Shown piece after piece: positions 56,642-63,691 of a stretch of 64,000 nucleotides of DNA (the first letter of the stretch is position 1; the number at the start of each line of letters is the position of its first letter). The notes under the pieces are model-generated. The model was not told the DNA's origin, ran no database searches, and worked only from the letters and a program-made list of their open reading frames with translations. Where the stretch lies: positions 16,676 through 80,675 of IMG/VR virus record IMGVR_UViG_3300020424_000003. One strand, written 5' to 3'. Position numbers and translations under genes: made by a program. Source of the stretch: a virus.

Positions 56642-56653
56642 AGGCCCCGCTGT
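56642..56653 (+). repeat. AGGCCCCGCTGT repeat, copy 3
   Basis: Third copy of the element flanking the HemD-like gene, 12 nt before a small ORF. Confidence 0.7.
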
Positions 56654-56664
56654 GGAGTTCTAGA

Positions 56665-56835
56665 ATGATGAAGCAAGATGACATAAGATACCGTTGGTAC
56701 AAGAGTGATGACGCACGGTTTTGGATTGTGGATGAAGTCTTAGGCCATAATCTAGGCTTCTGTCGCAGTGAGTCAGTGGCTGAACGATTGTGTGAGAAGC
56801 TGAACCTACTTGAAATGGAAATCGTTTGGAATTGA
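56665..56835 (+). CDS. Small protein
   Basis: 56 residues, MMKQDDIRYRWYKSDDARFW; no clear ribosome site. Moderately likely. Confidence 0.5.
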   Translation: MMKQDDIRYRWYKSDDARFWIVDEVLGHNLGFCRSESVAERLCEKLNLLEMEIVWN

Positions 56836-57010
56836 TGGCAGAGTATGGCAACTATGCCTGTCGTCACCGTTCTCCCATGTTTGAAAAACATTTTTGAAAC
56901 CTATTGGAACCGTACAGAATTGGTTCAAAACCGTGATCCCATGGTGGCCTCGAGAGCTGGGGTCTGGGATGCCTCGGCCCCTACAAACCACATTTAAACG
57001 GTGGGGGTAT

Positions 57011-57039
57011 AGTATAGCATCTGGGCTCTATTGTGTCAA
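57011..57039 (-). promoter_or_regulatory. Minus-strand sigma-70 promoter, no gene behind it
   Basis: TTGACA, 17-bp spacer ending GATGC, TATACT on the minus strand. Reads into GC-rich gene-free DNA (57167-56836). Confidence 0.75.
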
Positions 57040-57167
57040 CCAAAATTTGGCCGCTCCGCCGGCCCCTATTACTATGTGGTCTTTGACCTCTTCACTGAGT
57101 GCTTCACTGTATAATGTTCACTAGGCTAGATCACTGCCGTGCTTCACTACGAGTGTTTCACTGATGC

Positions 57168-57359
57168 TTATTTCTTCTTTGGATTGGTTGATGTGGATTC
57201 GCCCCAGATTCTTCTGAGATTCAAGATGATCTCTTTGGTCTCATCAATGCTTCCCGGTTCTGGATTCTTCAGACCTAAGTCCTTGAAATCTTTGGCTTTT
57301 TTGGACCTCTTGAGATCATCCTTAATGGATTTCTTAAAAGGTGGGTTCTTCAGTCTCAT
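57168..57359 (-). CDS. Small basic protein, leaderless
   Basis: 63 residues from MRLKNPPFKKSIKDDLKRSK, Lys-rich. The ATG is 7 nt after the -10 box of its promoter, so the mRNA has almost no leader. Only minus-strand gene in the right half apart from 63117-63248. Confidence 0.65.
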   Translation of the reverse strand: MRLKNPPFKKSIKDDLKRSKKAKDFKDLGLKNPEPGSIDETKEIILNLRRIWGESTSTNPKKK

Positions 57360-57366
57360 AGTGTAT

Positions 57367-57395
57367 ATTTTAATCCTAGAAGTCAATAAAGTCAA
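57367..57395 (-). promoter_or_regulatory. Sigma-70 promoter of the 57359 gene
   Basis: TTGACT, 17-bp spacer, TAAAAT on the minus strand. Confidence 0.65.
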
Positions 57396-57613
57396 GAGGT
57401 TATGTCGCCAAAATCCTGTTCTTCAGAGTCTCGTTTGGTATCATCACTATATGTTGTGATCTATACCTGGGGCCGACACTAGATGTTGTGGCCTGATGCT
57501 GAGGTCAGAGTTCGGCCCACCCTTTGAGTATCGAAGTGTCTGTGCCCTGGTTTGATCTAACCTTACTCTTTTTTTGGTGAGCGGGTCTGGTGTTTGCTCC
57601 GGCTTATACTATT

Positions 57614-57642
57614 ATAATATGATCAGAGGTGAGATTTGTCAA
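57614..57642 (-). promoter_or_regulatory. Minus-strand promoter, no gene behind it
   Basis: TTGACA, 17-bp spacer, TATTAT, then N5 and TATAAG. Confidence 0.75.
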
Positions 57643-57741
57643 CCATTATCTGCATTTTGGCCCCATCTTTTTTTGACTATATGTTGTGGTGGGAGGGGTG
57701 GTCAGACACAAGAGGAATTTCGCCCATCGGGAGCGTAGTTT

Positions 57742-57770
57742 ATTATAACATATTTTGGTGAGGTTGTCAA
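57742..57770 (-). promoter_or_regulatory. Minus-strand promoter, no gene behind it
   Basis: TTGACA, 17-bp spacer, TATAAT on the minus strand: near-consensus. Confidence 0.8.
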
Positions 57771-57804
57771 CCAAAAAAAGATTGAAAAAAAGATAAAAAA
57801 ATGG

Positions 57805-57833
57805 TTGACCTTTTGGATAGATGGTGCTATTAT
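57805..57833 (+). promoter_or_regulatory. Early promoter with second -10 box
   Basis: TTGACC, 17-bp spacer ending GGTGC, TATTAT, N5, TATAAT. Confidence 0.9.
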
Positions 57834-57870
57834 CAAAGTATAATAAAAAACAACGCCAAAGGAGGGCTAC

Positions 57871-58224
57871 ATGGCAGATCGTAAAATCACACTTAATAAA
57901 ACATTCACCGTTGACCTAGCTGGTGACAGCATATGGGACAAGGAGAGAACCATCAACCCCAAGAGTGTTGAGGTCACAGGGATCACCCTAAGAGAGTCAG
58001 ATTATGGTGATGGAGACGTCTACTGGGACGCAACGATCACACATGATGGTCCCTGGGAGATCTACACAGACACAGGGTTCACCAAAGGGATCATGGAATT
58101 GCTGGGTCCTGGTTGGGAGGGAGACTTCTCAGAACAGGGAATGCAACAGGATGGTCTAGCCCATTTTGACATCCATTCTCACCCATATGAGATAAAAAAT
58201 CCGCTAGAATTGGAGGCAAATTAG
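57871..58224 (+). CDS. Early phage protein
   Basis: 117 residues, MADRKITLNKTFTVDLAGDS; beta-rich Asp/Gly fold, AGGAGGGC leader. Not recognised. Confidence 0.65.
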   Translation: MADRKITLNKTFTVDLAGDSIWDKERTINPKSVEVTGITLRESDYGDGDVYWDATITHDGPWEIYTDTGFTKGIMELLGPGWEGDFSEQGMQQDGLAHFDIHSHPYEIKNPLELEAN

Positions 58225-58227
58225 GGG

Positions 58228-58256
58228 TTGACAAATCCCTAATTTGGTGATATATT
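58228..58256 (+). promoter_or_regulatory. Early promoter
   Basis: TTGACA, 17-bp spacer, TATATT, N5, TATGAA. Confidence 0.75.
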
Positions 58257-58277
58257 AATAGTATGAAAGAGGGCAAA

Positions 58278-58934
58278 ATGAAAAAAACACTATTCGCAAC
58301 CGTCCTACTCGCAGGTATGGCAAGTTCAGGGGTGGCCGCAGACAAATTAAAATCATTCGATCACGCCGCGGAGTTGACTTCGCAGGCCAAGACCATATTA
58401 TTTCAAGAATTAAACACCGCAGACGTTCCCAACACAGACCACCAGCAGATTGTATGCCTTGCTGAGAACATCTACTTTGAAGCCAGAGCAGAGAGCATGG
58501 AAGGCAAGGCCGCAGTCGCGAATGTCACAAGGAACAGGGTTGAGGACAAGAGATGGCCTGGTACCTACTGTGAAGTGGTACAACAGGGACCAGTGAGGGA
58601 GAGTTGGAAGACCAAACAACACGCCGACCTACCCGATGATCAGAGAGTTTATTATCCTAGGAAACACAGATGCCAGTTCAGTTGGTATTGTGATGGCAAG
58701 AAGGACATCATATGGGCCAACAAGGAGAAATCAGGTCTGACCATAGAAGGTAATGCAAGGGCCTGGAGAGAAGCAGTGAGAATCTCCATATATGTGCATG
58801 GCCATGGTGGATTCAGGGTCAACGACAACACCAAGGGGGCTGTGTATTATTATGCCCACAATTTGGTATATCCTACATGGGCAGATCAGAAGGATTTAAC
58901 CGTGATCATTGGAAATCACACTTTTATGAAATAA
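58278..58934 (+). CDS. SleB-type cell-wall hydrolase (endolysin)
   Basis: 218 residues from MKKTLFATVLLAGMASSGVAA (GAGGGCAAAATG leader) with a signal peptide. LAENIYFEARAESMEGKAAVANVTRNRV is the SleB/hydrolase_2 catalytic motif; CQFSWYCDGK and AVYYYAHNL are also typical. It cuts peptidoglycan. The signal peptide suggests Sec export, allowing lysis without or with a holin. It is an early-type transcript, though. Confidence 0.85.
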   Translation: MKKTLFATVLLAGMASSGVAADKLKSFDHAAELTSQAKTILFQELNTADVPNTDHQQIVCLAENIYFEARAESMEGKAAVANVTRNRVEDKRWPGTYCEVVQQGPVRESWKTKQHADLPDDQRVYYPRKHRCQFSWYCDGKKDIIWANKEKSGLTIEGNARAWREAVRISIYVHGHGGFRVNDNTKGAVYYYAHNLVYPTWADQKDLTVIIGNHTFMK

Positions 58935-58938
58935 ATGG

Positions 58939-58967
58939 TTGACAAACCGAATAATTGGATATATTAT
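58939..58967 (+). promoter_or_regulatory. Early promoter with second -10 box
   Basis: TTGACA, 17-bp spacer ending GGATA, TATTAT, N5, TATAAT. Confidence 0.9.
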
Positions 58968-59002
58968 AATAGTATAATGAAACAACAAACAAGAGAGGGC
59001 AA

Positions 59003-59188
59003 ATGAGCAAAACAGGACAATGGGTTTATTCAATGCAAGAGGACGCATGGGAGATGACCAGAGAAGAATTCATCGCAAAGCATGGTCAACACAATGTTGA
59101 CATCTGGGATGATGAAAAGGCAAAGGCTGATGGCGAGCCCACAGCTGATGAGATCAATGAGATGTACATGGAATGGAGGAATGTATAA
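59003..59188 (+). CDS. Small early protein
   Basis: 61 residues, MSKTGQWVYSMQEDAWEMTR; acidic, GAGGGCAAATG leader. No function assigned. Confidence 0.65.
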   Translation: MSKTGQWVYSMQEDAWEMTREEFIAKHGQHNVDIWDDEKAKADGEPTADEINEMYMEWRNV

Positions 59189-59412
59189 TGAAACTTAATC
59201 CAGTAGGTTCAAACATGAACGAAGTTGAGATCGGAGGCAAGAGCATCCTGTTCTCATACAAGACCCCAGTCGCAGGTTATGATGATCTGGGTGCGTTTAG
59301 GTCAGAGGATTACTTCTCGGTGACGACCTCAAAACATATCAACAAGTACCTAGGTGGCAAGGATATTGGCCGAAAGGTACCGCAATCATACATCGAAGGG
59401 TTGGTTGCGTAA
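59188..59412 (+). CDS. Small early protein
   Basis: 74 residues from MKLNPVGSNMNEVEIGGKSI (GGAGG upstream). TAATG overlap with the previous gene; beta-rich. Confidence 0.65.
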   Translation: MKLNPVGSNMNEVEIGGKSILFSYKTPVAGYDDLGAFRSEDYFSVTTSKHINKYLGGKDIGRKVPQSYIEGLVA

Positions 59413-59603
59413 TGCAGAAGATTCTCGCAGTATTGATCATGGTCCCCATGTTGGGGGCCTGTTCGATGACAGGCAAGGATATGATCAAGACAGCGAACTT
59501 GATCAAGAATGCTTCTAATCTATCCAAAGCTGGTGTCCAGGAGGAATTGATTGTCAAGACCAAGGACATTTTGGATCCGAATAGAGGCGGAGGCAAATGG
59601 TAA
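59412..59603 (+). CDS. Small lipoprotein
   Basis: 63 residues, signal peptide with lipobox LGAC then MTGKDMIKTANLIKNASNLS. TAATG overlap with the previous gene. Confidence 0.7.
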   Translation: MQKILAVLIMVPMLGACSMTGKDMIKTANLIKNASNLSKAGVQEELIVKTKDILDPNRGGGKW

Positions 59604-59622
59604 CATTTTGGAAAAGAAATGG

Positions 59623-59651
59623 TTGACAGATCCGATCCAATGTGTTATTAT
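59623..59651 (+). promoter_or_regulatory. Early promoter
   Basis: TTGACA, 17-bp spacer, TATTAT. Confidence 0.75.
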
Positions 59652-59695
59652 ATACAAACTAATGAATAGGCAATTTCTAAATTTAAGGAGGCAAT

Positions 59696-60037
59696 ATGTC
59701 TACAAATAAACTATATACCGTGGCAGGAACTTCAAGTTTCAACGGTAAAACTAAGGTAAGGTTTGCGAACGATTATGTGAGCAGATTCAAAATCCTAACC
59801 AAAAATGGTCACGAGAATATCGAGATCATGGAACTTGATTCAGCGATGTCCAAAGGCGATATCTGTAAGTTCCTATCAACGCATGAGAAGTTTCAATCAG
59901 AAGCTCAGCAATCAGCGATCGCAGAGTTCGTGGTAAGAAACGTCAAGGTTGATACAGCACCAACACCAGCAATCAATGACATGGTCAAACAAGAGGCCGA
60001 GTCAGCTGAAGTTGAGACTGAGACTGAATCAGCATAA
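59696..60037 (+). CDS. Early phage protein
   Basis: 113 residues, MSTNKLYTVAGTSSFNGKTK; acidic C-terminus (ESAEVETETESA). AAGGAGGCAATATG leader. Not recognised. Confidence 0.65.
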   Translation: MSTNKLYTVAGTSSFNGKTKVRFANDYVSRFKILTKNGHENIEIMELDSAMSKGDICKFLSTHEKFQSEAQQSAIAEFVVRNVKVDTAPTPAINDMVKQEAESAEVETETESA

Positions 60038-60066
60038 ACTAGCACAAGAACCAAAGACGATTAAGA

Positions 60067-60091
60067 CCTGGGGTTGAATTATAGCCCCAGG
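60067..60091 (+). terminator. Hairpin between opposed transcripts
   Basis: CCTGGGG / CCCCAGG stem, 11-nt loop, no T-run; lies between the 60037 stop and the minus-strand promoter at 60113. Confidence 0.5.
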
Positions 60092-60112
60092 CATCGTTGC
60101 CCCACATCTTCC

Positions 60113-60141
60113 ATTATAACATATTTGGACAGCCCTGTCAA
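60113..60141 (-). promoter_or_regulatory. Minus-strand promoter, convergent with the 59696 gene
   Basis: TTGACA, 17-bp spacer, TATAAT on the minus strand; would make RNA through the hairpin and antisense to the 59696 gene 3' end. Confidence 0.8.
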
Positions 60142-60174
60142 CCGTTTTCTTTTTACATTAATTTAATTTTTTGG

Positions 60175-60203
60175 TTGCATTTTGGAAAAAAGTATGCAAT
60201 AAT
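60175..60203 (+). promoter_or_regulatory. Weak early promoter
   Basis: TTGCAT, 17-bp spacer, AATAAT. Confidence 0.4.
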
Positions 60204-60237
60204 AAAACATAATAAAAACTTAAACAAAAGAGGGCAA

Positions 60238-60525
60238 ATGCAAATAACAGAAAAACAATTACAACACATGGTGTATTTTTTAACACACAAGGCAAACTAT
60301 AAAGTTGGTTTGTTTGACGATGACATTGATTTTAATGTTAACACTACAAGCGAATTGATTGACAATGCAAAATACTTGATTGACACTTTTTACAAAAAGG
60401 GCTTGACTTTTACAGAGGCGATGGAGTGTGTTACAGATTACAGATATGACGACGATTGCATAAATGAAGGCATACAAGAAATGTGGGACGACTATTGCAA
60501 GGAGAACAATATTTTTAAAGACTAG
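60238..60525 (+). CDS. Early phage protein
   Basis: 95 residues from MQITEKQLQHMVYFLTHKAN (AGAGGGCAAATG); acidic helical. The frame extends upstream to 60097, but the leader decides this start. Confidence 0.65.
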   Translation: MQITEKQLQHMVYFLTHKANYKVGLFDDDIDFNVNTTSELIDNAKYLIDTFYKKGLTFTEAMECVTDYRYDDDCINEGIQEMWDDYCKENNIFKD

Positions 60526-60570
60526 GGGTGTTGCAAAAATGCAACAGGTGTTGTAAAAATGCAACACCTA
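60526..60570 (+). repeat. Tandem hairpins TGTTGCAAAAATGCAACA
   Basis: Two related hairpins in a row: TGTTGC/GCAACA and GGTGTTG/CAACACC, each with an A-rich loop. Probably a terminator pair or RNA stability element ahead of the next promoter. Confidence 0.6.
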
Positions 60571-60588
60571 TACCTCTAAAAAAAATGG

Positions 60589-60617
60589 TTGACATATAGC
60601 AAAAGAGGTGCTATATT
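60589..60617 (+). promoter_or_regulatory. Early promoter with second -10 box
   Basis: TTGACA, 17-bp spacer ending GGTGC, TATATT, N5, TATAAT. Confidence 0.9.
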
Positions 60618-60649
60618 AAGAGTATAATAAGAAACAGAAAGAGGGCAAA

Positions 60650-60835
60650 ATGTTATCATTAATAGGTTTATTCGCAATCGCGTTCGTCATCGTCAAGTAC
60701 TTCCCGGACATACTGATGTTCACAGTGAAGGCGGCGATCGTTCTAATCGGGCTTTACTTCCTGCTTGGAGCACTCCTTTGGATCTTTGGGGCTTCGATCG
60801 CACTAAACATCAATGGAGCATTGTTAGGAATTTAA
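60650..60835 (+). CDS. Small two-helix membrane protein
   Basis: 61 residues, MLSLIGLFAIAFVIVKYFPD then VLIGLYFLLGALLWIFGASI; could be holin-like. Not recognised. Confidence 0.65.
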   Translation: MLSLIGLFAIAFVIVKYFPDILMFTVKAAIVLIGLYFLLGALLWIFGASIALNINGALLGI

Positions 60836-60838
60836 TGG

Positions 60839-60867
60839 TTGACAAACATCTATTTTGGATGTATATT
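60839..60867 (+). promoter_or_regulatory. Early promoter with second -10 box
   Basis: TTGACA, 17-bp spacer, TATATT, N5, TATAAA. Confidence 0.85.
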
Positions 60868-60898
60868 AATAATATAAACTAAAAAAGCGAGGGCAAAA

Positions 60899-61165
60899 AT
60901 GAGTACAGATTTAAAAAGCAGAAACAGAGGCACAGTAGGATTGACAAGATTCTGGGGTGGCGAGAACAGAGGAGCCTGTGTGCAGGTTACTACCGCTAGG
61001 GATTGGAGAAAAGAAGGCGACAGATCTGCCGCAGACAAGTTCTTCAATCATGTGACGTTGAGCAAGAGTGAGGCAGTTGCATTGGCTCAGGACTTGTTGG
61101 ACTTTGCAGGCGATACCGCTGAACAGGAGTTCGACGATGCAGTATTGGAGGTACAGGGCAAATGA
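60899..61165 (+). CDS. Early phage protein
   Basis: 88 residues, MSTDLKSRNRGTVGLTRFWG; beta-rich start, GAGGGCAAAAATG leader. Confidence 0.65.
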   Translation: MSTDLKSRNRGTVGLTRFWGGENRGACVQVTTARDWRKEGDRSAADKFFNHVTLSKSEAVALAQDLLDFAGDTAEQEFDDAVLEVQGK

Positions 61166-61353
61166 AGACAGCAATCACGTTCATAGGCTATCTTTTGGTA
61201 GCATTGGGTATCATGGCAATGGCCGGATCAGCAGGAGACTGTGATGGCAAGTGTGTGGAGAATGCCAACACCATGTTGGAGATGTTGACATTCGCAGGGC
61301 TTGGATTGGCCATGTTCCTATTTGGTTTCATGTTAATTTTACAGAAAAACTAA
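61162..61353 (+). CDS. Small membrane protein
   Basis: 63 residues, two helices (FIGYLLVALGIMAMAG, GLGLAMFLFGFMLIL) with a Cys pair between (GDCDGKC). ATGA overlap. Confidence 0.65.
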   Translation: MKTAITFIGYLLVALGIMAMAGSAGDCDGKCVENANTMLEMLTFAGLGLAMFLFGFMLILQKN

Positions 61354-61361
61354 ATTAGGGG

Positions 61362-61390
61362 TTGACAGTTACAGTAAAAGATCATATACT
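61362..61390 (+). promoter_or_regulatory. Early promoter with second -10-like box
   Basis: TTGACA, 17-bp spacer, TATACT, N5, CATAAT. Confidence 0.85.
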
Positions 61391-61442
61391 GTATACATAA
61401 TAAGAAATTAGGCAATAACAACATTTTAAAAGAGAGGGCTAA

Positions 61443-62447
61443 ATGACACAACAAATCAAAATCAAATCCGGTAGTTACAAGATCAGAGGCAAGGACGTTG
61501 AACTTGCTGGCATGGTATTTCCAATGGTGGAGCCATTCAAGGTTGGAGCCGCTGGTGGTTACGTAACTGTTGACGGCAAGGCGATTGCTGGATTCCCAGA
61601 TCGTAACATCAAGATCAAGATTGACTCAGCAGATGACTATGAGTTAACAAGAGCAAAAACTACTGTTAGAGAAGAGACAGATGAAGAGACCATCGACCGT
61701 CTCAGAGAAAGATTCCAAATCCTAGAAGACATGACTCGTGCTTGTAAGAAGGGCGACGTCAGGGCAATGATAGTTACAGGCCCTCCAGGAGTTGGCAAGT
61801 CGTTTGGTGTCGAGAAGGTTCTTGGCAAGCATGAGCTGATCGCTGAGCTAGGTGACAGACCTGCGAAGTACCAAGTTGTGAAGGGTGCTATGTCGGCGAT
61901 TGGTTTATACTGTAAACTGTACAACTATGCCGACAAGGATAACGTACTAGTTTTTGATGACTGTGATAGCATTCTTCAAGAAGACCTTTCACTAAACATA
62001 TTGAAGGCCGCTCTTGACTCTAAGAAGACAAGACGTATCCATTGGAACACTGATTCATTCAAGCTAAGGAATGAGGGTGTGCCGGACAGTTTCGAGTTCA
62101 AGGGTAGTGCGATATTCATTACCAACATCAAGTTTGACAACGTTAAGTCAAAGAAGATGAGAGATCATCTAGAAGCAATTGAGTCCAGATGTCACTACAT
62201 CGATCTCACTATTGATACTGAGAGGGAGAAGATGCTACGTATCAAGCAGATAGTGAGCGATGGTATGTTGAAGGACTATCAGTTCTCAGAAGAAACAACT
62301 GAGAGAGTGATGGACTTCGTGGACATCAACAAGAAGAACTTACGTGAACTGAGTTTACGTACAGTACTTAAAATCGCGGACTTGGCCAAAGCATTTCCAA
62401 GCAACTGGGAAGCTATGGCAGAGAACACAGTACTACGTAGAGCCTAG
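61443..62447 (+). CDS. AAA+ ATPase
   Basis: 334 residues. Walker A GPPGVGKS near residue 120 and Walker B NVLVFDDCDS near 180; SAIFITN is a sensor-1-like segment; RELSLRTVLKIADLAKA at the C-terminus resembles sensor-2/lid. An N-terminal 90-residue beta part precedes. Early expression suggests a remodelling role in replication or transcription. Related ATPases are found in marine T4-like phages; specific role unknown. Confidence 0.85.
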   Translation: MTQQIKIKSGSYKIRGKDVELAGMVFPMVEPFKVGAAGGYVTVDGKAIAGFPDRNIKIKIDSADDYELTRAKTTVREETDEETIDRLRERFQILEDMTRACKKGDVRAMIVTGPPGVGKSFGVEKVLGKHELIAELGDRPAKYQVVKGAMSAIGLYCKLYNYADKDNVLVFDDCDSILQEDLSLNILKAALDSKKTRRIHWNTDSFKLRNEGVPDSFEFKGSAIFITNIKFDNVKSKKMRDHLEAIESRCHYIDLTIDTEREKMLRIKQIVSDGMLKDYQFSEETTERVMDFVDINKKNLRELSLRTVLKIADLAKAFPSNWEAMAENTVLRRA

Positions 62448-62476
62448 CCCTCACTAACTTGCTCCGAGTACTGTTA

Positions 62477-62522
62477 GCCCCTGGTAGAGTTGTGCCCTCG
62501 ACTTTATCAGGGGCACTTTTTT
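62477..62522 (+). terminator. Rho-independent terminator after the ATPase
   Basis: GCCCCTG / CAGGGGC stem, loop of about 24 nt, then six T's. Confidence 0.8.
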
Positions 62523-62524
62523 GG

Positions 62525-62553
62525 TTGACATATCTGGATTTAGACCATATACT
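62525..62553 (+). promoter_or_regulatory. Early promoter with second -10 box
   Basis: TTGACA, 17-bp spacer, TATACT, N5, TATAAT. Confidence 0.9.
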
Positions 62554-62586
62554 CAATATATAATTAGAAAACAAAGAGAGGGCTAA

Positions 62587-62934
62587 ATGAACTACAAACT
62601 TTACCAAATACACTTAACAGACGCAGAAGTAGACCAGGTCAATGCAGAAGGCCACAATAGTGTGCCCAAGCAAAAGCTGAAGCTGGATATGAACTTTAAC
62701 GAGTCACCAGAAGCCATTGCCAAAGAAGGTATGGACAAGGGTTACTTCACACACGTTTCAAACATATACACAGAGCAGGGCCTAGAGGGTGTGTTCGAAG
62801 TAGGGAACATAGGCCCTGAAGCTAACATAGAGAGGTTGGCTCCTATGTACTCTGTGAGTGTAGGGGACGTTGTAGAGACTCCAGAGGGTGTGCGTCACGT
62901 TGTAGCGAGTATGGGATTCAAGCAACTCGCATAG
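62587..62934 (+). CDS. Early phage protein
   Basis: 115 residues, MNYKLYQIHLTDAEVDQVNA; alpha/beta then a barrel-like C-terminus (VSVGDVVETPEGVRHVVA). Own promoter and terminator. Not recognised. Confidence 0.7.
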   Translation: MNYKLYQIHLTDAEVDQVNAEGHNSVPKQKLKLDMNFNESPEAIAKEGMDKGYFTHVSNIYTEQGLEGVFEVGNIGPEANIERLAPMYSVSVGDVVETPEGVRHVVASMGFKQLA

Positions 62935-62956
62935 AATCAAACGATAAACGAAAAGG

Positions 62957-62983
62957 TCCCGGCTTGATGTCGGGATTTTTTTT
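62957..62983 (+). terminator. Rho-independent terminator
   Basis: TCCCG / CGGGA stem, then eight T's. Confidence 0.85.
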
Positions 62984-63116
62984 GACCGAATGGTCGAGGG
63001 GCACGGGGCGTTATAACACAAACTCAACAAGCTACTAGCAAGTGAGCAGGGGTAAAATCACCACCCAGAAATGAAAAGTACTTCACCTTAATTTTTTGTA
63101 ATCTAATTTTTTTGGA

Positions 63117-63248
63117 TTAAAGACCCTTTTCGTGTACTGCCCAAACTATCAATAGCAATAGTATCAACAGTACTGCATAGGGTAACCACACGTAGTACTT
63201 GTATGCTAGTGTGTATACGAATGCCATTATGTTGTGTATGTTGTCCAT
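63117..63248 (-). CDS. Small membrane protein
   Basis: 43 residues, MDNIHNIMAFVYTLAYKYYV then a strong helix (PYAVLLILLLLIVWAV). A TTTAAATA box ends 6 nt before the ATG, so it may be leaderless late. Confidence 0.6.
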   Translation of the reverse strand: MDNIHNIMAFVYTLAYKYYVWLPYAVLLILLLLIVWAVHEKGL

Positions 63249-63263
63249 TTGTAATATTTAAAC

Positions 63264-63292
63264 TTGACTATTACCCAGTTTTATAGTACTAT
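63264..63292 (+). promoter_or_regulatory. Sigma-70 promoter for the 63303 lipoprotein
   Basis: TTGACT, 17-bp spacer, TACTAT. Confidence 0.55.
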
Positions 63293-63297
63293 AAGTA
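63290..63297 (+). promoter_or_regulatory. Late promoter box, leaderless arrangement
   Basis: TATAAGTA, TTAAT, ATG (63303); overlaps the -10 of the sigma-70 promoter. Confidence 0.6.
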
Positions 63298-63302
63298 TTA
63301 AT

Positions 63303-63575
63303 ATGCAACACACACGTTTAATATTAATTGTCTTGTGTTTGACCTCTTTGATGGGTTGTTCACAGGCTACACTATTAAGCTCTATAGGAGTTGGCATGGG
63401 TGTGGCTCAAAAAAGCACTTGGTCAACTGTGTATTCGGGTGTGGATTTGGGCGTGAGTGCAACCACAGACAAATCAATACGTGAACACGTACTAGGCGAA
63501 AGCACCACTGACACAGAAGGATCACACCTTACCACCACACATAATAACCGCATAGAATGGGTCACCCCCAAGTAA
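63303..63575 (+). CDS. Lipoprotein
   Basis: 90 residues, signal peptide MQHTRLILIVLCLTSLMGC with lipobox LMGC, then VGMGVAQKSTWSTVYSGVD. The ATG lies 5 nt after TATAAGTA. Not recognised. Confidence 0.7.
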   Translation: MQHTRLILIVLCLTSLMGCSQATLLSSIGVGMGVAQKSTWSTVYSGVDLGVSATTDKSIREHVLGESTTDTEGSHLTTTHNNRIEWVTPK

Positions 63576-63646
63576 ATTCAAGATCAAAATTTTTTGCACA
63601 CATATTTTTTTGAGTTATATACCCATTTCGGATTATAGACCCACAC

Positions 63647-63653
63647 ATAAATA
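63647..63653 (+). promoter_or_regulatory. T4-type late promoter box
   Basis: ATAAATA, 38 nt before the 63692 start. Confidence 0.55.
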
Positions 63654-63691
63654 CAGTTGTTACACATATTCATTATTACAGGAGACGGCGC

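Larger units (their letters stand above)
57400..57804. other. Gene-poor GC-rich stretch with promoters
   Basis: No convincing protein gene. It contains two minus-strand sigma-70 promoters (57614-57642, 57742-57770) and, at its right edge, the plus-strand early promoter at 57805. Candidate small RNAs are discussed in the findings. Confidence 0.5.

Noticed and set aside
57139-57459. 106-codon plus-strand ORF
   Set aside because: Antisense to 57168-57359, which has a clear promoter and start; the plus frame has no ribosome site.
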